Below are positions 44,401-52,241 of a stretch of DNA of 64,000 nucleotides, piece after piece. The stretch is from Roseburia sp. (GTDB lineage Bacteria > Bacillota > Clostridia > Lachnospirales > Lachnospiraceae). The stretch covers positions 1 to 64,000 of the forward strand of contig JAGBEG010000004.1 of assembly GCA_017937095.1 (NCBI GenBank). The letters are read 5' to 3'. Under the pieces are notes generated by a model, which was not told the DNA's origin, searched no databases, and saw only the letters and a list, made by a program, of their open reading frames with translations. Position 1 is the stretch's first letter, and every line of letters begins with the position of its first letter. The translations under genes and the position numbers were made by a program.

Positions 44401-45179
44401 AGATAACACTTGATTTCATCCTGATCTCTCCAATAACTGTTCGAATAGCATCCCCTTACAATAAATCGATTTTCTGATGTTTCATTATCCGCTTTCTGTT
44501 CCCATGCATCCGCCTCCATCGCTAATAATGTATATGTTTTATACAATACGAAAGAAGATTCTGCAATTTTCTCCCCGCTTTTTACGCCGGCCTCACGTTT
44601 CCTAAGATATGTCGCTATGCGATAAATCGTCTCTGGCATTTTGCTTCGAATTACAACCGCAAAATCACCTGCGGAAAGCATTATGTATACTCTTGCCACA
44701 AATATATCATTTTCATATTCATTATGAAAGGAATCAAGTGCCGCATATATATCATCCAAAAATGGCTGCATGATAATGCCATCCTCTTCATTCCACATTT
44801 CTTTTATTGAATAAGCCATTCGTGCCATCGTCTCTGGAGAAATATAGGTATATATAATTCCCAGATTTTTCATAGATGCATCGACAGCAAATGCATCCTT
44901 TCTATATATACGGGGCGGATTGTTCTCATACCGTTCAATCATCTCTTCACTGCAATATAACGTATAGCCTTGCACTGTTGTCTCATTTTCATAATCATAC
45001 TCTATTCCTATCCCCATTATATTCGCAAAACTATCTGCGACTTCCTTCTTTTCGACGTACATTGTATCAAAGTAATCTGTCAAAAAATATCTGTTTCCGT
45101 CGTATGTTTCTTTGGCTGCACTCGCAGCTCTATCTATTGTCTTTCTGCACAATCTCACTAATCTAATATCTGTACTCAT
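41487..45179 (-). CDS. 1230-residue protein with a HEXXH metallopeptidase-like motif, unknown family
   Basis: 1230 residues, cytosolic by appearance. The zinc-protease signature ALAHEIAHQFRY has H625-E626-x-x-H629. A candidate third ligand is in YREETADLF (about 965). Residues ~258-285 are a low-complexity Asn/Asp/Lys tract built from short direct repeats, and long helical stretches occur around 400-440 and near the C-terminus. I do not recognise the rest. The DNA is visibly more AT-rich than the flagellar genes on either side, suggesting acquisition. GAGG lies 9 bases before the ATG. It forms a two-gene unit with the FRG gene. A protease or peptidase effector is the simplest guess. Confidence 0.75.
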   Translation of the reverse strand: MSTDIRLVRLCRKTIDRAASAAKETYDGNRYFLTDYFDTMYVEKKEVADSFANIMGIGIEYDYENETTVQGYTLYCSEEMIERYENNPPRIYRKDAFAVDASMKNLGIIYTYISPETMARMAYSIKEMWNEEDGIIMQPFLDDIYAALDSFHNEYENDIFVARVYIMLSAGDFAVVIRSKMPETIYRIATYLRKREAGVKSGEKIAESSFVLYKTYTLLAMEADAWEQKADNETSENRFIVRGCYSNSYWRDQDEIKCYLDKRHKDNTRNQNDAKNQDNTRNKNYIKGLQRLNGRYDFSVQITEQEFWELMPSLVAVKQGIPIHVQNGQKDSSSDIVRYIKYLIENRYLSYINERYLLADMYADIGRQKTDISQSVLLKTELVNTEYSRLFDSNKEKVKELLKLQEKAAEEAQKIRGYRKKINQYIWMLKKQIMMCQGINELSDVRIYAEILMEQIETVLRTALVYIRVCGEYGNGADLDFLEASLRRAVTTIDCYAGYIRNNNMQALQTPNYNIESAAGMEKILIGYSEWLWKLTGCYHYTTQRKEEKKEFLPVVVPDIQDQEVNVEVLFPDGNAEEWEVERKVREEIRRTCKGYEIEKYFMIIGSTTLDEISNVPVMITALAHEIAHQFRYESREDRNKTLMNVAVQKYMEGVAQELANYIEADMGEIAEENIELRQMLSHSLSIAYMKYWEGEQGQREEMMHAPLQIFGRMLKNDLQNIIEAWRSEEKLWKRIEDYIKELHYNAVFEGSAYQEKLAGLRELREEWEDFINGKGTMEAVTMSDRLTKWAFEIAWLVAWEVAGISEAEKEEKYRMPVITSDTVYQREWEKVYGESSSKDIKRIYREFYRFSCWMVGYTEKSVPQRQNAVALSDRLDIFRDTFYEEMKNTWENTMEQTKNLYDYGETEISQTELLGVPTYHYWNRIGRCLGLSQRDKTWFLEYVKKGVMDGDGDSLQLFIKLYREETADLFMCNIMNMEAEAYVNLAASLFIKNAEYRHYDIERLFRVLYVKWCCKIGISENESRMAYGALCCRLVQNTYLQFVKIWNMQGKPRCNLNEGEYQKITWNGGKGEEQDELLNTIEKIQSAILTVQKELKRSLQGEKKKEALEQLAYIMRIYDILWVLVADVENMASQLQTQTGMKEDLMRGISEQEELYTTWKNNKTDMEIQIIASIGEEISKELKNIDAFIGLSQNTALNKKCIELLVKLYYSNKIRNSQTNIKRGRKNED

Positions 45180-45228
45180 ACACCAAGCCTCACACTTCTT
45201 TTGTAGTATTTTATGGTATAAAAAAGGA

Positions 45229-45244
45229 CTCGATATTCATCGAG
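45229..45244 (-). terminator. intrinsic terminator or attenuator ahead of the 1230-residue gene
   Basis: Stem CTCGAT/ATCGAG with a 4-base loop, followed on the minus strand by TCC and six T. It overlaps the stop codon of the 59-residue ORF and precedes the large gene by about 50 bases, so it may act as an attenuator that ribosomes on the small ORF can open. Confidence 0.6.
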
Positions 45245-45416
45245 CCGCTTGACTTGCCATTCTCTTTCTTCTTCGCCTTAGCATGCTCAGGTCTTCGCCA
45301 GTCCGTACCCCAGCCTCTATAAAAGAATAAATGGATGGTTTCTTTTCATATGCGCTCAAGTCACGTGCTGCAAATGTGTCAATGATGCGCTTTCCTCCGA
45401 CTACTTCTCTTTCCAT
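45237..45416 (-). CDS. 59-residue basic small protein, unknown
   Basis: Start MEREVVGGKRIIDTFAARDL with AAAGGA 6 bases before the ATG and a good sigma-A-type promoter upstream. The C-terminus is strongly basic (LRRRRKRMASQAAR). No family is recognised. It could be a small regulator or antitoxin-like partner of the FRG/HEXXH pair, or a leader peptide for attenuation, because its stop codon sits inside the terminator stem. Confidence 0.55.
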   Translation of the reverse strand: MEREVVGGKRIIDTFAARDLSAYEKKPSIYSFIEAGVRTGEDLSMLRRRRKRMASQAAR

Positions 45417-45448
45417 ATATTTTCCTTTCTACTCCCATAGTAATAATC

Positions 45449-45476
45449 ATTATACTACCTTCTTCGAAAAAAGCAA
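45449..45476 (-). promoter_or_regulatory. sigma-A-type promoter of the small ORF and accessory module
   Basis: Minus-strand TTGCTT-N16-TATAAT with a perfect -10, about 35 bases upstream of the 59-residue ORF. It lies inside the first of two direct repeats. Confidence 0.65.
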
Positions 45477-45513
45477 GAACTTTGTACTAACTTCTTAAAA
45501 AATCAAGAACTTT
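45453..45513. repeat. two tandem ~30-bp operator-like repeats over the accessory-module promoter
   Basis: Copies at 45453-45483 and 45485-45513 share TACTA-CTTCTT, an A-run and CAAGAACTTT. Each is itself an imperfect inverted repeat (TTCTT...AAGAA). Their position over the -35 region suggests repressor sites spaced about three helical turns apart. Confidence 0.5.
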
Positions 45514-45570
45514 TTGCTATTCTATTAATGATTGTCTTCGAAGCCGACGATATTGGTCTCCAACTCTGTT

Positions 45571-46050
45571 CTATTTCTTACTGTCCGTAAACTGGGGATC
45601 GATGTAATTGGTCTTCATCATATTCTTGTAGTACTGATTGACGACCTTCTGGCTCTTGCGCACTTCCTTGACCTGTTTGCGGACAGAGGTAAACTTCTGC
45701 TCCATCAGGCTTTTATTTCTGGCTTCCTCCGCCTGTATCGTCGCGCTTTTCTCTGTCAGCCTGCGGATATAGTCCTGCATCTGGGCAATGTCCTCCTGGT
45801 ATGCATCCATATTATCCTTTAACTCATCCCGCACCTTCTCATATACTTCCTGAAAACCGGCGTCGAGCGCTTCAAGCGCTTCAATCTGCTCTGCCTTCTC
45901 CTGCACTGTCTTATCGAAGTCATCCGGGTCTAACGCCGGGTTTTCCAGCTCCTCTCTCTGGCGCTTATTCAGCGCTATAATCCTATCGAGAATCTGGTTC
46001 TTCTTCTTTAAGCTTTGTATCATAATCGGGATATACTGATTCTTCTCCAT
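45571..46050 (-). CDS. fliT: FliT-like flagellar export chaperone
   Basis: 159 residues, almost entirely helical and charged (KKKNQILDRIIALNKRQREE, VQEKAEQIEALEALDAGFQEV, MEQKFTSVRKQVKEVRKSQK). Position directly after fliS and at the end of the late flagellar operon matches FliT-type proteins of this order, which bind FliD or act as export chaperones. Sequence similarity alone is weak. MEKNQY at 46050 is chosen as start; an earlier in-frame codon lies within fliS. Confidence 0.65.
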   Translation of the reverse strand: MEKNQYIPIMIQSLKKKNQILDRIIALNKRQREELENPALDPDDFDKTVQEKAEQIEALEALDAGFQEVYEKVRDELKDNMDAYQEDIAQMQDYIRRLTEKSATIQAEEARNKSLMEQKFTSVRKQVKEVRKSQKVVNQYYKNMMKTNYIDPQFTDSKK

Positions 46051-46070
46051 AAAAAGACCTGCTCTTTCCA

Positions 46071-46451
46071 CTATCGCTGCGTATGTGCCAGCTTCATGAC
46101 CTCTTTCCACGTGTCACGCATGGTACGGAGATGCTTTAATACCTCTTCCAAGATCTCCTTGTCCTTCTTCGTATTCGCTTCACGCAGACGCAGCATCAGA
46201 TAATTGTATACCTCGTCAAAATCCTTTGCTACCGGATACTTGTGATCGAGCGTACCCTGAAACTCCTCAATAATATGTTCCACTTTCATAATATTCTTAT
46301 GCGCTTTGGGTACATTATTCTCCTCGATTGCCGCAATGGCAAGATTCGTAAACTTGATTGCTCCCTCATAGAGCATCAGTGTAAGCTCTGCCGGCGATGC
46401 AGTCATAATCTTATTGTTGGCATACGCCGCGTAACCCTGATTTGCTAACAT
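46071..46451 (-). CDS. fliS: flagellin export chaperone FliS
   Basis: 126 residues. It shows the family start region GYAAYANNKIMTASPAELTLMLYEGAIKFTNLA and the helical bundle to RTMRDTWKEVMKLA (quoted in parts: AYANNKIMTASPAELTLM, LYEGAIKFTNLAI). FliS binds the C-terminus of flagellin in the cytosol and hands it to the export gate. GGGAGG precedes the ATG. It lies between fliD and fliT. Confidence 0.95.
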   Translation of the reverse strand: MLANQGYAAYANNKIMTASPAELTLMLYEGAIKFTNLAIAAIEENNVPKAHKNIMKVEHIIEEFQGTLDHKYPVAKDFDEVYNYLMLRLREANTKKDKEILEEVLKHLRTMRDTWKEVMKLAHTQR

Positions 46452-46476
46452 GTAATAACCTCCCTGTTATCCAAGT

Positions 46477-46509
46477 GAGTCCAATGATTCCGGAAGAATC
46501 ATTGGACTC
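46477..46509 (-). other. stem-loop between fliD and fliS
   Basis: Arms GAGTCCAATGATT/AATCATTGGACTC with a short loop. No T-run follows on the minus strand, so it is more likely an mRNA processing or stability element that adjusts fliS relative to fliD than a terminator. Confidence 0.55.
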
Positions 46510-46539
46510 CTTTCATCTGTAATGTCAAGCCGGATCGCA

Positions 46540-49305
46540 TCAGCCGCCGAGCAGACTTGATAAGGAAGATGTCTGGCTGTTCAATTTCGCCAGCGCCGTC
46601 TCCATTGCAGAGAACTTCTCATAGTAATAGTCCTCCTGTGCCTGCAGCTTCTCTTCCCACTTCTTGATGGTGTCTGTGTAATCGCTGTACTCAGACGCCA
46701 TTTCCTTATCGTTGTAGACTGTATAAACGCTGCTGAGTGTTGTACTCTTCATCTTGTCGCCAATTGCATCATACAGATTCGATGTAAGCTGCTGCATGAA
46801 CGATACAACCGTATCCGGATCGGAGTTAATCATTGCCATCAGCTTATCATCGTTTCCGGAAACGGAAGCATCATCCTCATCTCCGTCAATATGATATGCA
46901 TACTGCTGATTCTCCGGCGCGTTGAAATATCCCAGCGTTTTGATTCCAAAACTGGACAGATAATATTTCTTTCCGTTAATTTCGAAGCCCTGACTCATGG
47001 CGTTTGTCATGGCGTTCATAATGCTCTCCAGGCTGTCGTCTCTGCGGAGCAGGGAAGACTTGATCTTCTCCTCCCACTTCTCGATCTCAGACTCAGACAT
47101 AGCGTCTTTCTCTTCGTCCGTGAGCGGCTCGTAGCCCTTCGCCGTGTCGGCATTATACAGTGACGTGATCTCATTGATCAGCGAATTGTACTGCGTTAAG
47201 AAATCCTTGATCTTGTCATAGATTCCCTGTGTATCGGTCGACGTCGTAATGCTGATGGCATTCGTATCTCCGTCTCCGGTCGCCTGCAGCGCCGTAATGG
47301 AAAGTCCGTTGATCGAATATGTATTCAGGCTGCTCGTATATGTAATACCATTGAGCTTGATCTCGGAATCCGTTCCGTCAATCTTCTTTGCATCCGTATT
47401 GTACTGCGTGGTTCCCGCCTGCGTAATCTGCTGCATCTCCTGTACCTGACTGATAAAGTTCGTCAGCGCCGTGTCATACGCAGTCTGTCCTTCTGCTGTA
47501 GAAGTGTCGATCGCAGCAATATCCTTGAGCACAGAATGATTTTCCATTGTTGCTTCCGCAGCCGAAATATCCGCCTGATTCTGTGTAATAGCCGCTGCAT
47601 AGGTATTGGTAAGCGTTGTCACGCCCGCTGTGCCGTCCGCCGCATACGCGTTCTTAATTGCCTCCGTAATGCTTGCTCTGGAGTATGCATCGCTTGCATC
47701 AAGCGTATCTGTTGCGTTCTCGTATGTATTTACCTTTTCAATGTTCTTTGTGAGTGCAGAAACCGCATCGTCCGTCAGCGTATCCGGATTTGCCTCTCTG
47801 ATGCCGGAAAGTACATCCGCGGCACGCTCGATGCCTGTCGCTACCGCGCCCTGAACATATTTCGTCTCTGTGATCTCTTCCATCATGCTTGCGTCGACAG
47901 CCGCAGTCCTGCCGTCAGCTACGGCATTTCCGTCCGCATCCACTTCCGTAAAGGTCGTTCCGTCATCACTGAGCTTATAAGTCTTGCCATCCGAGCCTGC
48001 ATATGTCCCGGTATCATTCTGTGTATAGGTAATTCCGTCTGCATCCGTATATTTGTAAAAGCCTGTTCCCTGCTGAGATGCAGTCACATTATAATATGTG
48101 GTCTCATCCTTAATGCTGATGGTACTCGTCGTGCCGGCATCATCCGTGTAGGAGTACTTGGCATTTCCGTCGTCATCCTTCTCGCCGGTCGCTGTCCAGA
48201 CATGCCCGTCGGCATCCGTATAGGTGCCATCGGCATTCGCCGTATATGTCTTATTATCGCTGCCCACATGGGTTACGACCTTCTTGACATAGCTCGTATT
48301 TCCCGCATCATCCTTATAGGAGAAGATAGCGCTGCCATCTTCATCGAAAGCAGTTGCCGCATACACATTACCGGAAGCATCCATTACGGAATTCACGCGC
48401 TGTGTCGCCGTCATGCCGAGCAGCGTCTCCAGCTTGTCCTGATCCGCAGCGGTAAGTCCGCTCTTCTCGAGCGCTTCCTTCATCGCAGAATACGCACTTG
48501 CATAACCGTATGCCGCGGACAGGTTGTCCTTCTGCGCCGTCTTCTTCGCGTACTCTTCCTGTGCATCCTTGTATGCCTGAATTGCATCAACGACATTCTG
48601 CTTGAGCTGATTGCCGTCTGCATCATAATACTTCGTGTATGACTGATACGTCGCATCGGTTGCAGCCGATCCGACATTTAAGCCCAGCTTGTAGAGCGCA
48701 TTCACGCCGTCGACATTTGCGCCTGTCAGGGTAAAGTCGTTGTCCTTACCGGTCTCCTTGGAACTTACGAAAATACGATGATTCGTCTCGTCGTAGTTCG
48801 CGCTTACGCCCGCGTCCTTTAATTCCGCGATAAAACTGCCGACCGTCATTCCCTGCGTAACGGTAATCGACGTTGTCGTACCGTCGCCCTTCGTGAGATT
48901 AATCTTACCGTCACCGCCTGTATAGCCAAGCTCTGCAAGAGTGGTTCCTGTGGTGACATTACTGCCGAGCTGACCGCCTGTCAGATAACCCGCCTGTGCG
49001 ACGCTGATAATATTCAACTGCTGTGTACCGCTGGGAGCGTTGTTGCCTGCGGTAACCGTCGCCTTTGTAGCATCTGAAACGGTCGTTGATTTCAAATTAT
49101 ACGCTGTTGAAAGCTTCAGGCTGCTGATACTGGTGTATAAGCTGTAAATCTTTGTATTCAGCGCCTTCCATGCATCCTGCTTCCAGGAAAGCTTGGTCTG
49201 CGCTTTCTTATATTTGTTGGTCTTGTAATTGTAGGAAGACACGAGCGCAGATATAATCGCCTCGGTATCCAATCCTGAATTTAAACCTGTAATACGAATC
49301 GGCAT
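46540..49305 (-). CDS. fliD: flagellar filament cap FliD with a large repetitive insertion
   Basis: 921 residues, much longer than the usual 450-700. FliD_N is at the start (MPIRITGLNSGLDTEAIISA) and FliD_C covers roughly 660-910 (TDTQGIYDKIKDFLTQYNSL, ending SQTSSLSSLLGG). Between them, about residues 310-470, is an Asp/Gly/Thr/Tyr-rich stretch of loosely repeated units (DEDGSAIFSYKDDAGNTS, DDDGNAKYSYTDDAGTTS), and then an alpha-helical region. The cap sits at the filament tip, so the insertion would be surface exposed and variable. ATG at 49305 with AAAGGAG upstream. Secreted by the flagellar apparatus with chaperone help from the adjacent fliS/fliT products. Confidence 0.94.
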   Translation of the reverse strand: MPIRITGLNSGLDTEAIISALVSSYNYKTNKYKKAQTKLSWKQDAWKALNTKIYSLYTSISSLKLSTAYNLKSTTVSDATKATVTAGNNAPSGTQQLNIISVAQAGYLTGGQLGSNVTTGTTLAELGYTGGDGKINLTKGDGTTTSITVTQGMTVGSFIAELKDAGVSANYDETNHRIFVSSKETGKDNDFTLTGANVDGVNALYKLGLNVGSAATDATYQSYTKYYDADGNQLKQNVVDAIQAYKDAQEEYAKKTAQKDNLSAAYGYASAYSAMKEALEKSGLTAADQDKLETLLGMTATQRVNSVMDASGNVYAATAFDEDGSAIFSYKDDAGNTSYVKKVVTHVGSDNKTYTANADGTYTDADGHVWTATGEKDDDGNAKYSYTDDAGTTSTISIKDETTYYNVTASQQGTGFYKYTDADGITYTQNDTGTYAGSDGKTYKLSDDGTTFTEVDADGNAVADGRTAAVDASMMEEITETKYVQGAVATGIERAADVLSGIREANPDTLTDDAVSALTKNIEKVNTYENATDTLDASDAYSRASITEAIKNAYAADGTAGVTTLTNTYAAAITQNQADISAAEATMENHSVLKDIAAIDTSTAEGQTAYDTALTNFISQVQEMQQITQAGTTQYNTDAKKIDGTDSEIKLNGITYTSSLNTYSINGLSITALQATGDGDTNAISITTSTDTQGIYDKIKDFLTQYNSLINEITSLYNADTAKGYEPLTDEEKDAMSESEIEKWEEKIKSSLLRRDDSLESIMNAMTNAMSQGFEINGKKYYLSSFGIKTLGYFNAPENQQYAYHIDGDEDDASVSGNDDKLMAMINSDPDTVVSFMQQLTSNLYDAIGDKMKSTTLSSVYTVYNDKEMASEYSDYTDTIKKWEEKLQAQEDYYYEKFSAMETALAKLNSQTSSLSSLLGG

Positions 49306-49395
49306 ATGCTTCTCCTTTCTTTTGCTCGTCTGCAAAGCGCAGACTCCCTCTTACATACAGACTGCCCGCCGGATGCACGCCGTCCGCCGGGTGAT

Positions 49396-49809
49396 CTATA
49401 ACTTCTCATCAACAAGAATACCTGCGATTTCCCACACCTTCGCAATCATATCGAGCGTCTCCTCCGGTGGGTACTCCTTGATGACTTCCTTCGTAGACTT
49501 GTCCACAATCTTGATCGTGACACGATTCGTCTCCTCGTGAATCCCAAAAATCGCCTCTGAATTGGGCATCTGCTTATTCAGATCCGAAACCGCCTTCTTA
49601 AGCTGTTCGCTCTTGCCATCCTTCGGCTCCTCGGCTCCTTCCGCACCAAACGAATATCCCGCGGACACCCCCTGATACGCCGATGTCTGTGCCGGCTGGC
49701 TCTGTGCCTGCCCCGCCTCGGACGCAGGACCTGTTCCTGTTACAGCAGGCATTGCCGCACTTCCCTGATACGACATCGCTGCGCTGCCTTTAATGCTCTC
49801 TACTTCCAT
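49396..49809 (-). CDS. flaG: FlaG family protein
   Basis: 137 residues. A Gln/Ala/Ser-rich disordered first half is followed by the FlaG domain (QMPNSEAIFGIHEETNRVTI, KIVDKSTKEVIKEYPPEETL, IAGILVDEKL). FlaG affects filament length and adhesion and is normally next to fliD, as here. GGAGGTGG lies before the ATG. Confidence 0.92.
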   Translation of the reverse strand: MEVESIKGSAAMSYQGSAAMPAVTGTGPASEAGQAQSQPAQTSAYQGVSAGYSFGAEGAEEPKDGKSEQLKKAVSDLNKQMPNSEAIFGIHEETNRVTIKIVDKSTKEVIKEYPPEETLDMIAKVWEIAGILVDEKL

Positions 49810-49902
49810 TTGTTACCACCTCCGTGTGATAGTATGGATCAATATATCCACTCCGTTATCTATGTCATATATCGGAGAAAACCCCGATTTTATTAACCGA
49901 TC

Positions 49903-50118
49903 TCAGAAAAGATTCTTAATTGACTCCAGGGTATCGACATTTAACGCCGCCTTGTTCTCGTTCTGAATCTGAAGGAAAACCTCCTTGCGGTATACCGGGA
50001 TCTCTTTGGGTGCGCTGATTCCGATTTTCACCTGATCCCCCCGAATCTCGAGTACGGTTATCTCGATGTTGTTGTTGATAACCAGTGACTCTCCCTTTTT
50101 ACGTGTCAATGCCAGCAT
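49903..50118 (-). CDS. csrA: carbon storage regulator CsrA
   Basis: 71 residues, full length ([39 protein letters not shown]). The dimer binds GGA motifs in mRNA leaders and blocks ribosome access. Likely targets in this window are the two flagellin leaders. It starts 3 bases after the fliW stop, with GGAGG in the fliW end. Confidence 0.97.
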   Translation of the reverse strand: MLALTRKKGESLVINNNIEITVLEIRGDQVKIGISAPKEIPVYRKEVFLQIQNENKAALNVDTLESIKNLF

Positions 50119-50121
50119 ATT

Positions 50122-50583
50122 CTAATCCTCCGCTTTCTTTCTGCCTTTGAGCACCTCATAAATCCTGTACTTTACAGGGTAGTCGTCCTCCACAATGATC
50201 TGGCATCCCTTTTTCGTGTCTGTGTTGATGACAATCGGCGCTTTGAGATTCACGGATAAGTCCTCCTGCTTCTCCGTCGCCGTAAGCGTCACAAGCACAT
50301 AAGTGTTATCCTCGTTCATCTCACCGAGCGGTGCAAGCATCTCATCGTTTACCACCGGATTGTAATCCGGCTTCACCGTGTTCGGCTGCATCACCGGAAA
50401 TGCGGTCTGCGGATCATCCATCGACTGAAACCACATCACGGAAGATGCGTCTATGCCCTTCTCCTCATCATAAATCAATGCGAATTTGCGGAACTCCGGA
50501 AGTCCGATCATCCCGTTCTGCAGTGTGATGATCTTGTCCTCCGCAATGTCAATCTCCCCAAAAAGTCTTGTGTCTGCCTTCAT
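50122..50583 (-). CDS. fliW: flagellar assembly factor FliW
   Basis: 153 residues with LQNGMIGLPEFRKFALIYDE, MWFQSMDDPQTAFPVM and LKAPIVINTDTKKGCQIIV. FliW binds either flagellin or CsrA. When flagellin is exported, FliW is free to sequester CsrA and lets flagellin mRNA be translated. It is directly upstream of csrA, the standard arrangement. Confidence 0.96.
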   Translation of the reverse strand: MKADTRLFGEIDIAEDKIITLQNGMIGLPEFRKFALIYDEEKGIDASSVMWFQSMDDPQTAFPVMQPNTVKPDYNPVVNDEMLAPLGEMNEDNTYVLVTLTATEKQEDLSVNLKAPIVINTDTKKGCQIIVEDDYPVKYRIYEVLKGRKKAED

Positions 50584-50621
50584 CTGTTCTCCTCCCGCTT
50601 CTCCCGTCGTTATCGCTTTAT

Positions 50622-52229
50622 TTAAATGAAATTCAGCAGTGTGTTCTGGTTCACCTTCGCCGCTGCCTGCAAGGACGCCTCATATGCCGTGTACGCCGAT
50701 GTATAATCGATGATAATATCCGACAATTCACGATCCTCGTTGGTGGATTTTAACGTCTCCACCGTCGTCTGCTGATTGGAAACCCTGTTCTTGGTAAGCG
50801 CAAGGCTCTTCTCCCGGCTTCCTAAATCTGTGGTCGCCAGATTCACCTTTTCCAGATACTTGTCAAAGTTGCCGATGTAGCTGTTATACAGCTTCTGCAC
50901 GTTATCATTCGCATAATCGGCTTCCTTCTTCGCCGCCGCACGCCATTCCTCAAGCGCCGCCTGACAATCATCGGAAGCGTATTCCTGCATACCCTGCATC
51001 TTCTCAATCTCTTCTACCTTATTATTCGCCTCCTGCGCAAAACGTATCGCTTCAATCATCGCGTCCACGTCTCTGCCTATCGAGGAATCAAATACCGCTG
51101 ACGCCTGTGTATTGACGGTCAGCGTCTGGTTTCCGGAAACCACATACTCTATATCCTGGTAAATTTCCTTGCCGTTCTCATACTTGATATACTCGACCGG
51201 ATTTGACGGATCCGTCACATTCGTACAGTTAAAATAGTACTCCGGCCGAACCTCTCCTTTATCAAAGCCCGTCTTCGTGTAGTCCATATCGAAGGTCGCC
51301 TTGCCGCTCCGAAGCGTCGATGAAGCACCGGAGCTTAAGATCAGATCGCCGGTCTCCTTAATAAACACCGCCTCACCGTCAGGAATATTATACTTATTGT
51401 CAGCATTCGCAGATGCCGCCGCCCAGTCCTCTAACGTATCATAAACGGTCACATCCAGCTCACCGTCATCCTGAACTACACCGTTCGCATCGGTGTAGCT
51501 GTAGCCAAGCGTACCCTTATTGGAAGCGGGTACCGGAGGCGTCGCCGTCGCATCGCCTGCGCCGCCGTCCAAAACGTTGCCATCCTTATCCGTAAGGCTG
51601 TCGATTTCACCGTAGCTCAACCGTACACGGTCAAAGATTGCCTGCTTCGGATCGGAAATCGTATTGCCTGTCACCTCTGCAGCCGTCGTCGGAAGCGTCA
51701 CCTCATCGCTGTAATAGCGGTGCTCCTCAATGTCCTGATAGCTGAGGCTCTGCGTAATATTGTAGGAGGTCGTCTTATCATCCTCCATAAATGTCAGCTT
51801 CTGATTCGTCCGGTAACCTGTGAACACCGTGCGTCCCGCGTAATCTGCATTTCCCTCAGAATACACCTGATCGCGCAGTTTCTCGAGCTGTGAAAGAATC
51901 GTCTTACGGTCATCCGCCGTCAACTGATCGGACGCTCCGTATACACACTGATTACGGATATCTGTCAGGATCGAATTCATATTCTTGAGCGCCGTCGCCG
52001 TAATCTCCAGCCAGGATTCCGCATCCGGAATGTTGTTCTCATAATACTGGTCAATCTCACTTAAGGTACTGCGAAGCCTGAGCGCACGAACCGCAATCAC
52101 CGGGTCCTCGGAAGGTCTCTGAATCTTCTTCTGGGAAGTCATCTGATTGTTCAGATTGTTCACATTGATCTTATTCCCATTGATATTGCTGGACGTATTG
52201 TGAAGTATCATATTATTGGTAATACGCAT
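50622..52229 (-). CDS. flgL: hook-filament junction protein FlgL
   Basis: 535 residues. The flagellin-like N-terminus (MRITNNMILHNTSSNINGNK, NQMTSQKKIQRPSEDPV) and C-terminus (LSDIIIDYTSAYTAYEASLQ, NQNTLLNFI) bracket a long central domain that carries Asp/Gly-rich loops. It is longer than typical FlgL (about 300-500). It forms the second junction ring between hook and filament with FlgK, encoded just upstream. GGAGG precedes the ATG. Confidence 0.94.
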   Translation of the reverse strand: MRITNNMILHNTSSNINGNKINVNNLNNQMTSQKKIQRPSEDPVIAVRALRLRSTLSEIDQYYENNIPDAESWLEITATALKNMNSILTDIRNQCVYGASDQLTADDRKTILSQLEKLRDQVYSEGNADYAGRTVFTGYRTNQKLTFMEDDKTTSYNITQSLSYQDIEEHRYYSDEVTLPTTAAEVTGNTISDPKQAIFDRVRLSYGEIDSLTDKDGNVLDGGAGDATATPPVPASNKGTLGYSYTDANGVVQDDGELDVTVYDTLEDWAAASANADNKYNIPDGEAVFIKETGDLILSSGASSTLRSGKATFDMDYTKTGFDKGEVRPEYYFNCTNVTDPSNPVEYIKYENGKEIYQDIEYVVSGNQTLTVNTQASAVFDSSIGRDVDAMIEAIRFAQEANNKVEEIEKMQGMQEYASDDCQAALEEWRAAAKKEADYANDNVQKLYNSYIGNFDKYLEKVNLATTDLGSREKSLALTKNRVSNQQTTVETLKSTNEDRELSDIIIDYTSAYTAYEASLQAAAKVNQNTLLNFI

Positions 52230-52241
52230 CTGTCATTCCTC

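Noticed and set aside
40394-45416. Integrated prophage or transposon carrying the FRG module
   Set aside because: No integrase, transposase, terminal repeats or target duplication could be seen at either end, so mobility is not claimed.
47536-48642. Long plus-strand open frame (368 codons, Cys/Arg/Ile-rich) opposite fliD
   Set aside because: It mirrors the biased, repetitive codons of the FliD insertion, has no ribosome binding site or family resemblance, and is fully antisense to a certain gene.
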